From Bacteroidota bacterium (GTDB lineage: Bacteria > Bacteroidota > Bacteroidia > Chitinophagales > Chitinophagaceae), in the NCBI GenBank assembly GCA_016868585.1, contig VGGR01000001.1, positions 186,001 to 250,000 of the forward strand: a stretch of 64,000 nt of DNA. Direction: 5' to 3'. The notes beneath the pieces are model-generated. The model was not told where the DNA came from, searched no databases, and saw only the letters and a program-made list of their open reading frames with translations. Shown piece after piece: positions 8,725-17,838 of the stretch. A program made the translations under genes and the position numbers. Every line of letters begins with the position of its first letter. Position 1 is the stretch's first letter.

Positions 8725-10782
8725 ATGAACCTTATTCTTTTAATGGGTTGTAGGTTTTTTTTATTTGCCTACACTTTTTGTTTTTTAGCGCGAGCGCAAT
8801 CCCCAGCCGGATCAACAGATCCTTTCATCTTATTGCTTGAAACAAGTGACTATTTAGCGGAGGAGGAAATTGATTCCTCGCTTCAGTTCAACTATCAAAA
8901 CATTAAATATGATCTAAATAAAGCAGAGCCAGATCAGCTCGATTCTTTAGGGTTGCTAACTGCAAAACAGATCGAAAATTTTTTTCGATATCGAAAGAGC
9001 TTTGGTCCATTCCTTGACATTCATGAACTGCAAGCGATACCGTTGTGGGATCTTACAACAATTGCTCGCATAAGAAGCAGGCTAACGCTTTTGCCAATGG
9101 AATGGTATCAGTTACCTCTTTCATTAAATAACCCAACCCAGTCCTTGCTCACTATAAGGTGGCGTCCTCCTGCGCCAAACCAAGCTGAAACAAATTCGTT
9201 GCCTCTCTGGAGGGGAGATGCACATTATTTAAGGCTAACATATCGATACAGTACTTCTTTTTTACACGTTGGCATTACGGCAGAAAAAGATCCTGGGGAA
9301 TTATGGATGAATACGCGCACTAAACTTCCCGCAGATTTTTTGAGCACGTACATTATGATTGTTGGCAAGGGTAAAATAAAGCAGTTAATCCTGGGCGATT
9401 ATACAGTCAATCTTGCGCAGGGTTTGATTCATTGGCAAGCGATGAGCTTTAGAAAAACACCTCAGCTGACCTTGCTAAAAAAAAGCACAGCTGTTTTTCA
9501 ACCCCATCGAAGTAATCATGAATTCAACTTTCACCGTGGGGTGGCCTCGCAATTTCAATGGAAGCATCATGCAATTTCACTATTCATGGCATCCAAGCGC
9601 TTATCAGGAAATATTGGCTATTTGGCAGCTGAAAATCAATTTGGAATTACTTCCTTTAATACGTCTGGTTATCATCGTACCGCTTCGGAAATAAAAAGTC
9701 AGGGAAATCTTTCTCAAGTTGTGGTGGGTGGACGTTATGGTTTTAAAAAGGGGATGTTTTCCAGCGGAGTTAATGTTATTTTTTACCAGTTTAGTTTGCC
9801 GCTCATACCCACGTCAAGGCCCTATGACCTTTTTGCCATAAAGGGGAGGAACTGGAACAACTTAAGTGTTGATATAGGGTATACCTACAACAACTTTCAT
9901 CTTTTTATGGAACAAGCATTGGATAAAAATGGTTCTTTAGCAGGTTTGGTCAGTGTATTAACCAGTCTAACAAAAGCTATCGACTTTGGTTTATTGGCCA
10001 GGTACTATACAAGATCATTTCAAAGTTTGTATTCCAATGCTGTTGCGGAGGGAACATGGCCAACTAATGAACAAGGAATTTTTTTTAGCATGAATGCCCG
10101 TATAAGCAACACAGTAAGCGTTCAACTTTTTGCTGATCATTTTTATTTTCCCTGGCTTCGTTACTTAATTGATCAACCCTCAAGAGGGCATGAGCATTTT
10201 ATACAGTTAAATTACCAGCCGGATAAAGAATCAACGATTTACCTGCGATTCAAACAGGAGCAAAAAATGCAAACTGTCTCAGATGCAGTGGCTACCTCTC
10301 CATTAGAAGCCGCCTATCATTTTAATCGATCTCATTTTAGATTACAGGTGGAACGGGTTACTTCAAAAAAATTTAAATGGGCTGTACGCATGGAAACCTC
10401 CAAAATCAAACGATTATTCGATGAAAGTGCTGTTGCGGAATCAGGATTTCTGGGCTATGTTCAGTTTGGTTTTAAGCTTTTTACTAAAAATGGCGCAAAG
10501 GGGGTATTTCGGTTTTTGATTTTTGACACAGATAGTTATCAATCAAGAATTTATGCTTTTACCCCTCAAGCGGGGGGAGGTTTTCAGTTAGGGCAGTATG
10601 GATTTTCAGGGAAGGAACTGTTGTTAAGTATTGAAAATGAACTGCTTAGGATGTTTTCTTTTCAAAGTTCAATAATTTGCACCCAAAAGGGAAATTCCGG
10701 TAATATTCTTTGGCGCTATTCCATTCAATTTGCCCTGAAACTCCATGAATTAGCTACTCCAAAAATTTATAGCACATTTTAA
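8725..10782 (+). CDS. exported protein with ComEA-like helix-hairpin-helix and C-terminal barrel-like region
   Basis: 685 aa. The signal peptide ends at FLARAQ. At residues 62-122 there is a helix-hairpin-helix pair: DLNKAEPDQLDSLG, then FFRYRKSFGPFLDIHELQ and IARIRSRLTL. It aligns by eye with the ComEA/PulK-type HhH module, except that the usual GIG hairpin is replaced by LLTAK. About 550 residues of alternating amphipathic, aromatic-rich sequence follow and end in Phe, as expected for an outer-membrane barrel. It sits 7 bp after an exported barrel-like gene. Proteins with this architecture are common but uncharacterised in Bacteroidota. DNA binding at the surface is possible but only inferred from the HhH. 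Confidence 0.72.
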   Translation: MNLILLMGCRFFLFAYTFCFLARAQSPAGSTDPFILLLETSDYLAEEEIDSSLQFNYQNIKYDLNKAEPDQLDSLGLLTAKQIENFFRYRKSFGPFLDIHELQAIPLWDLTTIARIRSRLTLLPMEWYQLPLSLNNPTQSLLTIRWRPPAPNQAETNSLPLWRGDAHYLRLTYRYSTSFLHVGITAEKDPGELWMNTRTKLPADFLSTYIMIVGKGKIKQLILGDYTVNLAQGLIHWQAMSFRKTPQLTLLKKSTAVFQPHRSNHEFNFHRGVASQFQWKHHAISLFMASKRLSGNIGYLAAENQFGITSFNTSGYHRTASEIKSQGNLSQVVVGGRYGFKKGMFSSGVNVIFYQFSLPLIPTSRPYDLFAIKGRNWNNLSVDIGYTYNNFHLFMEQALDKNGSLAGLVSVLTSLTKAIDFGLLARYYTRSFQSLYSNAVAEGTWPTNEQGIFFSMNARISNTVSVQLFADHFYFPWLRYLIDQPSRGHEHFIQLNYQPDKESTIYLRFKQEQKMQTVSDAVATSPLEAAYHFNRSHFRLQVERVTSKKFKWAVRMETSKIKRLFDESAVAESGFLGYVQFGFKLFTKNGAKGVFRFLIFDTDSYQSRIYAFTPQAGGGFQLGQYGFSGKELLLSIENELLRMFSFQSSIICTQKGNSGNILWRYSIQFALKLHELATPKIYSTF

Positions 10783-10785
10783 CTC

Positions 10786-10917
10786 TTTGTTAAAAAAAGG
10801 GCTATCTTGCCGCAGCAATCGTATACACTAAGGTGTCTTCGTTGTTATTGATTTGAACCAAAAAAGTCAGTATTAACTGATTTTCTGCGTAGTTAAAAAT
10901 TAAAAATTAACGTCAAC
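10786..10917 (+). promoter_or_regulatory. leader region of SusC/SusD module 1
   Basis: Contains TTTG at 10786-10789 and TATCTTGC at 10803-10810, a possible -7 box with too short a spacing (13 nt) for a classical promoter. It also holds an inverted repeat TCAGT-ATTA-ACTGA at 10867-10880 and an A/T-rich stretch just before the ATG. If the box is used, the leader is about 100 nt. No terminator-like attenuator is evident. Confidence 0.3.
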
Positions 10918-13900
10918 ATGAGAAAATTCGCATCACTGTTCACCATGTTAATGCTAACTGCAGCATTGGCATTTGGTCAGGCTCGTACGATCACAGGTAC
11001 AGTAGTGGATGAAAATGGGGTTGCCATACCAGGTGCCTCAGTCCAATTGAAAGGGGCCCGTACTGGGGTTGCTGCTGACAACACAGGCACATTTCGGTTG
11101 CAGGCTAATACCGGAAATGTTTTGGTAGTGTCAGGAGCTGGTTTAGAGACTACTGAATTTACAGTTGGATCTGACAATTCCGTTCGTATTCAAGCAAAAC
11201 GCATTGTAGCTGCTGGAACCGAGGTTGTAGTATCAAGCGGTTATGGAATCCGCAAGTCTCTTCGTACCCTATCCAACAACGCTCAGGTTGTTACTTCAGA
11301 GCAGCTGAACACCATCCGCCAAACAAACCTGAATAATGCACTGGCCGGTAAGGTTTCAGGTATCCAGGTTAGAAGCCAGTCCTCTGCAAAATTGGGTAGC
11401 AACGGTAGTGTTCGTCTACGTGGTGAGTCTGGTTTCGGTGGTGGACAGGGTATCTTATACGTTGTTGACGGAACAATTCTTCCAAACCCCAATGACATCA
11501 ACTTAGATGATATTGAAGACGTAACCATCCTCCAAGGCCCTGCTGCTGCAGCCATTTTCGGTCCTCAGGGGGCAGGCGGCGCCATCGTAATGACTCTAAA
11601 AAGAGCTAAAAAAGGTCAAAAAGGAATTGGCGTTGATGTAAACCTTGGCGTTCAAAATGATAAAGTTTACATTCTTCCAAACTACCAAAACTCTTATGCA
11701 GGTGGTGCAGTTGGGGATTTGATGAAATACACCTGGCAGCCCGGCCAACCAGAATCCTGGAAGCTACTTAACAATAAATATTTTCATGACTATGCTGATG
11801 ATGCCAGCTGGGGTCCCCGCATGGTAGGGCAGGAATACATTCCTTGGTACTCTTGGTATGATGGTCACCGTTATTCTGGCACTACCGCTAAGCTATTACC
11901 TCAGCCAAATAATGCACGTGATTATTACAATACAGGTGTTATGCTGAACAACTCGGTTAGCATTTCAAAAGCTACTGAAAACACCAATATCCGTATGTCT
12001 TTTGGTAACATCGATCAAAAGGGTTTGATTCCGCTATCTTCCCTGAAAAAAAATACATTTACCACTATTGCTACGGTTGAAGTTACCGATCGCCTGACTG
12101 CTTCATTGAATTTCAACTATGTCACGCAGATCGTTCGTGGGGAGTTTGATGATGGCTATGCCAATCAAACAACGGGATCATTCAACCAATGGTTCCATCG
12201 TAATTTGGATATGGGTATCATGAAAGAGTTGAAGGATGTTCGTACGCCAAGTGGACTAATGGCTAGTTGGAATCACTTGAATCCGGCCGCCTATAATCCC
12301 TCTAATACGCGTCCTTTTTATGCTGGTAACTACTGGTATAACTTCTATACCTACTTTGATCACATGAAGCCAGTTACGCAGACTGATCGCTACTATGGTG
12401 ATATCTCACTCTCTTATAAAATAAGTGAGAGCCTAAGAATAAAAGGTACTTATCGCAAGCAAAACAACAATATATGGAGTGAGGAAAGAGTCACATCTGA
12501 TTTGCAACAAAGTGCCACGCAGTCTGGTTACATTGCCTCTTACTCTACCTCCACTTCTAACTCCAACAGGACTAATATGGAGTTGTTGATCTCCTACAAT
12601 AAAAAAATAGGTGAGTTTAATATTGGGGCGACTGGAGGTACCGATATCCTTCGCCAGCTTATCAAGGGTAACTCAGCCAACACAGTGAATGGACTGAACG
12701 TACCTAATCTTTTTACAATTGGTAACTCCAAAGACCAGCCCAGTGTTGGCAACTCCCGCAGTGACTATCGTTACAGCGCTGTTTATGCCACAGGTAATGT
12801 TACCTGGAGAAACTACTTAACTGCAGACTTCACCCTTCGTCAAGACTGGATGTCTGATTTGCCTCCTGCAAAGTCCTACATCGTATCTAAGTCTGCCGGT
12901 ATGTCCTTCATCTTTAGTGAACTCCTCAAATGGCAGCCACTAAGCTTCGGTAAATTCCGTGCCACAATTGGTGAAATCCCAACAGGTATCGGAACCTACT
13001 CATATCCTGGTTTTGCCTATGGAGTCGGTTCTGTGCAATGGAATGGCAACTTTTTGATGTCTACACCTGACCAGTTAGTAGATCCCAATATCCGTGGATC
13101 TGTCACACGTCAGCGTGAGGTTGGGATCGATTTACGATTCTTGAAGAACCGTGTTGGTGCCTCGGTCACTTATTGGACTGGAGATGACAAGGATTTCCCA
13201 ACCTCCATTCCCATTAATGGCACAAGCGGTTACACAAGTCTACGCACTAATGCTGGTTTGATTACCAAACGCGGATACAACATCCAAGCTATGGGGCGTC
13301 CTGTTTATGGAAAAAATCTAAAATGGGAGATAAACGCCACATGGGGTATCCTTGCTGAAAATAAAGTTGTCACCATATCTGATGATGGTAAGGATGATAC
13401 TCGTATCGCAATTGAGGGCCTATGGGGAAGCACTGGTCCTCGCATAGTGCACCAAGAAGGGCGTCAGTGGGGCCAGATTTATGGTAATGGCATCAAGCGC
13501 ATAAACGGTCAGCCGGTGCTCGACGCTAATGGCGCTTACGTAAACGATCCTGACGTGTTCTACGGAAGTGCTCTTCCAAAACATACTGGTGGATTCCAAA
13601 CACAAATTGAATACAAGGGCTTCATTTTAAATGCAAACGCTGACTGGGGAATTGGTGGTAAATTCTTTTCACTTTCCAATATGTGGGGTTCATTCTCTGG
13701 TTTGACTGCGCGCACAGCAGTATTGAACGACAAGGGTAACCCAATACGTGATTTAGTAGCCAACGGTGGTGGTGTTCACGTATTTGGAGTTGATGCCAAC
13801 GGAAACAAAGTTGATAAATATGTTGAGGCGCAGGATCATTTCCACGGGTTTTATTACAGCAAAACTTTTGATCCGTATGTCTATGATTTAACTTTTGTGA

Positions 13901-14118
13901 AACTTCGTGAGGTTTCCCTTGGTTACACGCTACCCATCAAAAAGTGGGGTGTTGGTTGGGCACAACGCGCTGTGCTATCTGTAGTTGCTCGTAATCCCCT
14001 CCTGATCTATGCGAAGACAAATGATTTTGATCCTTCTGAGATCTCCAACATAAGCGGTGAGGCTGGAAACATGCCCGGCACGCGAGGTCTTGGAGCCAAT
14101 CTTAAAATTAGCTTCTAA
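10918..14118 (+). CDS. SusC/RagA-family TonB-dependent outer-membrane transporter (module 1)
   Basis: 1066 aa. The signal peptide ends at ALAFGQ. A CarboxypepD_reg-like domain (ITGTVVDENGVAIPGASVQL) occupies about residues 23-95. The TonB plug follows, with LNNALAGKVSGIQVRS and the phylum-typical GILYVVDGTILPN. The rest is a 22-strand barrel ending in KISF. These proteins import oligosaccharides or peptides across the outer membrane using TonB energy, capped by a SusD lipoprotein. The partner begins 30 bp downstream. No STN/FecR sensing domain is present, so no anti-sigma coupling is expected. The substrate cannot be inferred. Confidence 0.95.
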   Translation: MRKFASLFTMLMLTAALAFGQARTITGTVVDENGVAIPGASVQLKGARTGVAADNTGTFRLQANTGNVLVVSGAGLETTEFTVGSDNSVRIQAKRIVAAGTEVVVSSGYGIRKSLRTLSNNAQVVTSEQLNTIRQTNLNNALAGKVSGIQVRSQSSAKLGSNGSVRLRGESGFGGGQGILYVVDGTILPNPNDINLDDIEDVTILQGPAAAAIFGPQGAGGAIVMTLKRAKKGQKGIGVDVNLGVQNDKVYILPNYQNSYAGGAVGDLMKYTWQPGQPESWKLLNNKYFHDYADDASWGPRMVGQEYIPWYSWYDGHRYSGTTAKLLPQPNNARDYYNTGVMLNNSVSISKATENTNIRMSFGNIDQKGLIPLSSLKKNTFTTIATVEVTDRLTASLNFNYVTQIVRGEFDDGYANQTTGSFNQWFHRNLDMGIMKELKDVRTPSGLMASWNHLNPAAYNPSNTRPFYAGNYWYNFYTYFDHMKPVTQTDRYYGDISLSYKISESLRIKGTYRKQNNNIWSEERVTSDLQQSATQSGYIASYSTSTSNSNRTNMELLISYNKKIGEFNIGATGGTDILRQLIKGNSANTVNGLNVPNLFTIGNSKDQPSVGNSRSDYRYSAVYATGNVTWRNYLTADFTLRQDWMSDLPPAKSYIVSKSAGMSFIFSELLKWQPLSFGKFRATIGEIPTGIGTYSYPGFAYGVGSVQWNGNFLMSTPDQLVDPNIRGSVTRQREVGIDLRFLKNRVGASVTYWTGDDKDFPTSIPINGTSGYTSLRTNAGLITKRGYNIQAMGRPVYGKNLKWEINATWGILAENKVVTISDDGKDDTRIAIEGLWGSTGPRIVHQEGRQWGQIYGNGIKRINGQPVLDANGAYVNDPDVFYGSALPKHTGGFQTQIEYKGFILNANADWGIGGKFFSLSNMWGSFSGLTARTAVLNDKGNPIRDLVANGGGVHVFGVDANGNKVDKYVEAQDHFHGFYYSKTFDPYVYDLTFVKLREVSLGYTLPIKKWGVGWAQRAVLSVVARNPLLIYAKTNDFDPSEISNISGEAGNMPGTRGLGANLKISF

Positions 14119-14148
14119 TAAATCCTGTTAAGCTTAAAAATAAAAGAT

Positions 14149-15567
14149 ATGATTACGAGAAACTTTCACATACAAAAAGTACTGGGTTTTACCCTTGCAT
14201 TAGTAATGTTGTTTACCAGTTGTAAAAGGTACTCCTCTGATTTTGGAGACACTAACCTTAACCCTGCTGCTACTACCACACCTATACTCTCAGCTTTGTT
14301 GACAAACGTAGAAGCTGGATTAGGCGGATATGGCACACAGATACGTGGCGGTTTGTATTGCCAGTATTTTTCTGAAACTCAGTATACCGACGTATCCCTT
14401 TACTCTATTCCCCAGCTTAGCTTCGAGGGGGAGTATTCTGGTTCATTGAATGATCTTCAGAACATCATCAACACCAATACCAGCAACAATATGACTCAGG
14501 TTGCTCGCATCCTAAAGGCGTACATCTTCAGCACCATTGCTGATCGTTGGGGCGATGTTCCTTACTCACAATCTTTGAAAGGGGATAAAACTCCTGCCTT
14601 TGATAAGCAAGAGAATATCTATCGTGGTTGCATGCTTGAGTTGACTCAGGCAGTTGCCGCTTTCAATTCTACTTCTGCTATCACGGGAGATATCATGTAT
14701 GGTGGTGATGTAGCTAAATGGAAAAAAATGGCTAACACGCTGCGCATGCGCTTAGCTATTCAGGTAAGCAAGCGTTTCCCGACAACAAGTGGCTGGGCTG
14801 CCGGTGCATTCCGCAGCGCCCTGGCTGATGCTGGTGGAAGCATCGCTGCAAATGCTGATAATTTTGAAGTAAAATATCCAGGGGGAAACTTCCAGTCTCC
14901 TTGGTATGCTCTTTATTTCACGCGTAGTGACTACGGTGAAAGCGCTCCAATGGTTGCTTTGATGGGCTCACTTGGCGATGGTCGTCAAGTTGCATTTGGA
15001 TCTTCAAACCTTGGCGTTCCTTATGGACGTGTACGTGGTTTTGTTGATCCCTGGTGTCAGGCTAATCCTACCTGGGCTCGCATCCTCTCTGCTTCTTATC
15101 GTCAACAAAACAGCTCTGTAGTGCTTGTTTCTGCTGCTGAAACACATCTTCTTCGTGCAGAAGCTGCTGATCGTGGCTGGACAACTGAAAATATGAATGC
15201 CCTATATCAGGCGGGTATTGGCGTTTCTTTTTCTCAATGGGGGTTGCCTGCGCCGGGTGCTGCTTACTATACGCAAAGTGGTGTTGCCTTGGCTAATGCT
15301 GCAGGTACTGCTGCTAATATCCGCAATATAGCGGTGCAGCAATACATTGCTTTTTACCCAAATGGGCTGCTTGGTTGGAGCGTTTGGAGAAGAACTGGTT
15401 TCCCTGTTTTGACGCCTGCCCCTGATGCCGTGAATACCTCACGTCAAATTCCCAGACGTTACACGTATGGCACATCTTCGTATGCAACAAATACAGCTGC
15501 TGTAACCGCTGCTGCCGCTGCTATCGGAGGTGATAACCAGGATACAAAAGTTTGGTGGGATCAGTAA
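14149..15567 (+). CDS. SusD/RagB-family nutrient-binding outer-membrane lipoprotein (module 1)
   Basis: 472 aa. The lipobox LFTSC places the acylated Cys at about residue 26. The helical SusD-like_2 type fold is suggested by the early NLNPAATTTPILSALL, by ILKAYIFSTIADRWGDVPYS (the TPR-like core common to the family) and by a C-terminal region with WSVWRRTGFP. It forms the lid of the SusC transporter and binds substrate at the cell surface. It lies 30 bp after SusC and 37 bp before a third module member. Substrate unknown. Confidence 0.92.
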   Translation: MITRNFHIQKVLGFTLALVMLFTSCKRYSSDFGDTNLNPAATTTPILSALLTNVEAGLGGYGTQIRGGLYCQYFSETQYTDVSLYSIPQLSFEGEYSGSLNDLQNIINTNTSNNMTQVARILKAYIFSTIADRWGDVPYSQSLKGDKTPAFDKQENIYRGCMLELTQAVAAFNSTSAITGDIMYGGDVAKWKKMANTLRMRLAIQVSKRFPTTSGWAAGAFRSALADAGGSIAANADNFEVKYPGGNFQSPWYALYFTRSDYGESAPMVALMGSLGDGRQVAFGSSNLGVPYGRVRGFVDPWCQANPTWARILSASYRQQNSSVVLVSAAETHLLRAEAADRGWTTENMNALYQAGIGVSFSQWGLPAPGAAYYTQSGVALANAAGTAANIRNIAVQQYIAFYPNGLLGWSVWRRTGFPVLTPAPDAVNTSRQIPRRYTYGTSSYATNTAAVTAAAAAIGGDNQDTKVWWDQ

Positions 15568-15604
15568 TCTAAACCACTAAAAGAAACTATTAAAAGAAAC
15601 AACT

Positions 15605-16636
15605 ATGAATATGAAATCATCAATACTCGTTTTCCTCTCCCTGGCTTTGGGATTCACTGCTTGTATCAAAAAGGAAGTGACTCCCTTGAAGGATGAAGGT
15701 TCAACCTTTGTTAAAGTAATGGGAGGAAGCAGCCCTGCTACGGTTCAAAGCAATGCTATTGATTTTGTGCCTACCCCACAAACCTTCACCGTCTGTGATG
15801 TTCGTAAGGATGCTGCAAATGCTGCCTCTTTGAACAGAGCCACCACTGTCACCATAAAAGACGATACCGCTGCCGTACGTGCTGCAAATCCTAACTACTT
15901 ACAGCTCCCAACCAATTTTTATACTTTGGTTGGCAGTGGAGTGACTAAGTCTGGTGGAATGGGTGGCAATTATACCGTTACATTTAGTCCCGGTGATTTT
16001 GTTAAGGAAATTCAGATTACTGTTCCAAACGCACAGTTGTTGAACCCAAGCAGACTCTACGGTTTAGGCTTTACCATCACCGAGGTATCAGCCGATAGTA
16101 AAATTTCATTTGAAAAATCAATAGTTGTTGAGATAGGAGCAAAAAATTCTTGGGATGGCGTTTATGAAATGTCGGGTACTTTCACTGATGTGGTATTCCC
16201 CGCGTTTGTCTACCTGGGAGCACAGCAATATTCCTTGATTACAATCAGTGCTACTCGCTGCATAGTTCGTAATGATGACCTTAACGGAGGTATCCCTGGG
16301 TATATTTTTAGTAATGCTGGTGCCGGAACATATTACGGTTCTTACGGGCTAGTAATTAGTTTTGATCCTGCTACAAACAAAATATCTGATCTCCATAATT
16401 ACTACGGTGATCCCAGCTTGCCTGCTACTCTCGGAGGAAATCCTGCCGCAGGAACAGGACCTCCACTTTATGCATCTGCTAACGGGCGTCGCGCAGTATT
16501 GGATCCCTCTGGGGTAAATGCTGTACAAAGCAATAAAGACATTGTAATCAAGCATTGGTTGGTACAGCCCAGTGTGGTGCCTAATGGTCCAAGAAGTTTT
16601 TTCAACGAAAGATGGAAATATTTGGGTCCTCGCTAA
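15605..16636 (+). CDS. SusCD-associated surface lipoprotein with DUF1735-like N-terminus
   Basis: 343 aa. The lipobox is GFTAC, with Cys at about residue 20. The first part resembles DUF1735 (BT_3987-like) domains that follow SusD in many loci: TVCDVRKDAANAASLNRATT, an NPNYLQLPTNFYTL segment, and a beta strand pattern that ends in a KSIVVEIG strand. The C-terminal half, rich in Gly, Tyr and Asp, is not recognised. A role as an accessory glycan- or ligand-binding lipoprotein is inferred from position. A strong terminator follows at 16660, ending the module. Confidence 0.75.
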   Translation: MNMKSSILVFLSLALGFTACIKKEVTPLKDEGSTFVKVMGGSSPATVQSNAIDFVPTPQTFTVCDVRKDAANAASLNRATTVTIKDDTAAVRAANPNYLQLPTNFYTLVGSGVTKSGGMGGNYTVTFSPGDFVKEIQITVPNAQLLNPSRLYGLGFTITEVSADSKISFEKSIVVEIGAKNSWDGVYEMSGTFTDVVFPAFVYLGAQQYSLITISATRCIVRNDDLNGGIPGYIFSNAGAGTYYGSYGLVISFDPATNKISDLHNYYGDPSLPATLGGNPAAGTGPPLYASANGRRAVLDPSGVNAVQSNKDIVIKHWLVQPSVVPNGPRSFFNERWKYLGPR

Positions 16637-16659
16637 CCTGTATATAACTTATTTTGAAA

Positions 16660-16687
16660 GAGGGTCCTGTTTGGGCCCTCTTTTTTT
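16660..16687 (+). terminator. rho-independent terminator of SusCD module 1
   Basis: GAGGGTCC (16660-16667) pairs with GGGCCCTC (16673-16680), with one G-U pair and a 5-nt loop, and is followed by seven T. The T tract runs directly into the next gene's -7 box. Confidence 0.9.
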
Positions 16688-16694
16688 ATCTTTG
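16687..16694 (+). promoter_or_regulatory. -7 box of the DUF3467 gene
   Basis: TATCTTTG matches TAnnTTTG exactly and shares its first T with the preceding terminator tract. The ATG is 13 nt downstream. No TTG is found about 20 nt upstream; that position is in the terminator stem. Confidence 0.6.
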
Positions 16695-16707
16695 AAAAAA
16701 TAACAAC

Positions 16708-17022
16708 ATGAGCAATCCTGAGTCTGTGCCCAACCAATTGAATATTGAAATTTCTGAGGAAATTTCGGAAGGGCAATACGCTAACCTGGCCATCATAACA
16801 CATTCTCACGCAGAGTTTGTAGTTGACTTTGTAAACGTGATGCCGGGTACTCCCAAAAGCCGCGTTAAATCAAGAATTATTCTCACTCCTCAACATGCAA
16901 AGCGCTTGATGCATGCTATCACCGAGAATATTCAGAAATATGAGTCGATTAATGGTCCCATTAAAGATTTAGAGGAAGTACAATTGCCATTGAATTTTGG
17001 GGGTCCTACCGCACAGGCCTAG
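16708..17022 (+). CDS. DUF3467 family protein
   Basis: 104 aa, full length for this small family. The central ISEEISEGQYANLAIITHS and the segment FVVDFVNVMPG are characteristic, and RIILTPQHAKRLMHAITENI forms the C-terminal helix. No biochemical role is established for the family. It forms a monocistronic unit between a terminator and the convergent radC, 6 bp away. Confidence 0.88.
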   Translation: MSNPESVPNQLNIEISEEISEGQYANLAIITHSHAEFVVDFVNVMPGTPKSRVKSRIILTPQHAKRLMHAITENIQKYESINGPIKDLEEVQLPLNFGGPTAQA

Positions 17023-17028
17023 TTGTAT

Positions 17029-17718
17029 TCACATGTACCCTTCATCTGCGAAGCTGTAATAACCCTGGTCACTTACAATGATATGGTCTAACATTGTGAT
17101 GTCCAGTAAAAGTGCGGCTTCCTTTAATTTTTGAGTGAGTAGTTCGTCAGCCCGACTTGGCCTTAGATTTCCTGAAGGATGGTTGTGGCAAACTATGATG
17201 CTTACCGCATTTTGCTGAAGCGCCTTTTTTAGAATAATTCTTGGATCAGCTACCGTTCCGGTGATGCCTCCCTCGCTAACGATTTCAAAATGATTGATAC
17301 GGTTTGCTCTATTGAGAAATAGCACCGCAAAAACTTCGTGTCTCAGGTCTTGTAGCCGAACTTGTAAATAGCGAGCAATATCAGCGCTACTGGTAACCAA
17401 TTTTTTGTCAAGTGGAAGGGAAGCATGTCTTCTTCTTCCCAGTTCCAGTGCAGCGCTGATTAAAGCAGCTTTTGCCTTACCGATCCCTTTTAATCCAGCG
17501 ATTTCCTGTGGGGTTAGTCGGCCTAGTTCATGTAAATTTTGTTTGGCCAGTTCCAATAGTTCCATGCCCAGGGCTACGGCACTTTTTTCTCGGATTCCCG
17601 ACTGCAATAAAATTCCAATCAGCTCTGAGGTGCTGAGTTGTTCTACACCCAGTCTGAGTAATTTTTCTCGGGGTCGATCCTCGGTTGACCAATTCCTGAT
17701 TGCTTTTTTATGGGACAT
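17029..17718 (-). CDS. radC: RadC family protein (JAB/MPN+ domain)
   Basis: 229 aa. An N-terminal UPF0758 helical domain (LSTSELIGILLQSGIREKSA, then the HhH LKGIGKAKAALISAALELG) precedes an MPN+/JAMM-like domain. The metal motif is intact: Glu in FEIVSEGGITGT, then HNHPSGNLRPSRAD (H-x-H...S-x2-D). The old name implies DNA repair, but that assignment rests on a misidentified E. coli mutation; a true function is not established. It has its own promoter and is convergent with the DUF3467 gene. Confidence 0.95.
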   Translation of the reverse strand: MSHKKAIRNWSTEDRPREKLLRLGVEQLSTSELIGILLQSGIREKSAVALGMELLELAKQNLHELGRLTPQEIAGLKGIGKAKAALISAALELGRRRHASLPLDKKLVTSSADIARYLQVRLQDLRHEVFAVLFLNRANRINHFEIVSEGGITGTVADPRIILKKALQQNAVSIIVCHNHPSGNLRPSRADELLTQKLKEAALLLDITMLDHIIVSDQGYYSFADEGYM

Positions 17719-17722
17719 TGCT

Positions 17723-17753
17723 CAAGTATAACGGGTAAGAGTAAGAGTGACAA
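17723..17753 (-). promoter_or_regulatory. radC promoter
   Basis: On the minus strand TTG (17751-17753), 20 nt, then TATACTTG (17723-17730), ending 4 nt before the radC ATG. Same spacing as the guaB promoter; one mismatch in the -7 box. Predicts a leaderless or near-leaderless mRNA. Confidence 0.6.
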
Positions 17754-17804
17754 GACTGTGAAAAGGTTTTTTTGATTAGCAGAAAATATATCTTACCTGA
17801 TTGA

Positions 17805-17812
17805 TATCTTCG
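17805..17812 (+). promoter_or_regulatory. -7 box of the prs promoter
   Basis: TATCTTCG, one base off consensus. It overlaps the GTG at 17812 that would otherwise extend prs, which argues for the ATG at 17839 as the true start (26-nt leader). Confidence 0.45.
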
Positions 17813-17838
17813 TGCCACATCCACTCGATATCTCTGCT

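Noticed and set aside
10918-16636. Polysaccharide utilisation locus
   Set aside because: No carbohydrate-active enzyme or dedicated regulator is encoded with the module, so the label would claim too much.
17812-17838. GTG as an alternative start of prs
   Set aside because: It overlaps the predicted -7 box and adds residues that PRPP synthetases do not have.
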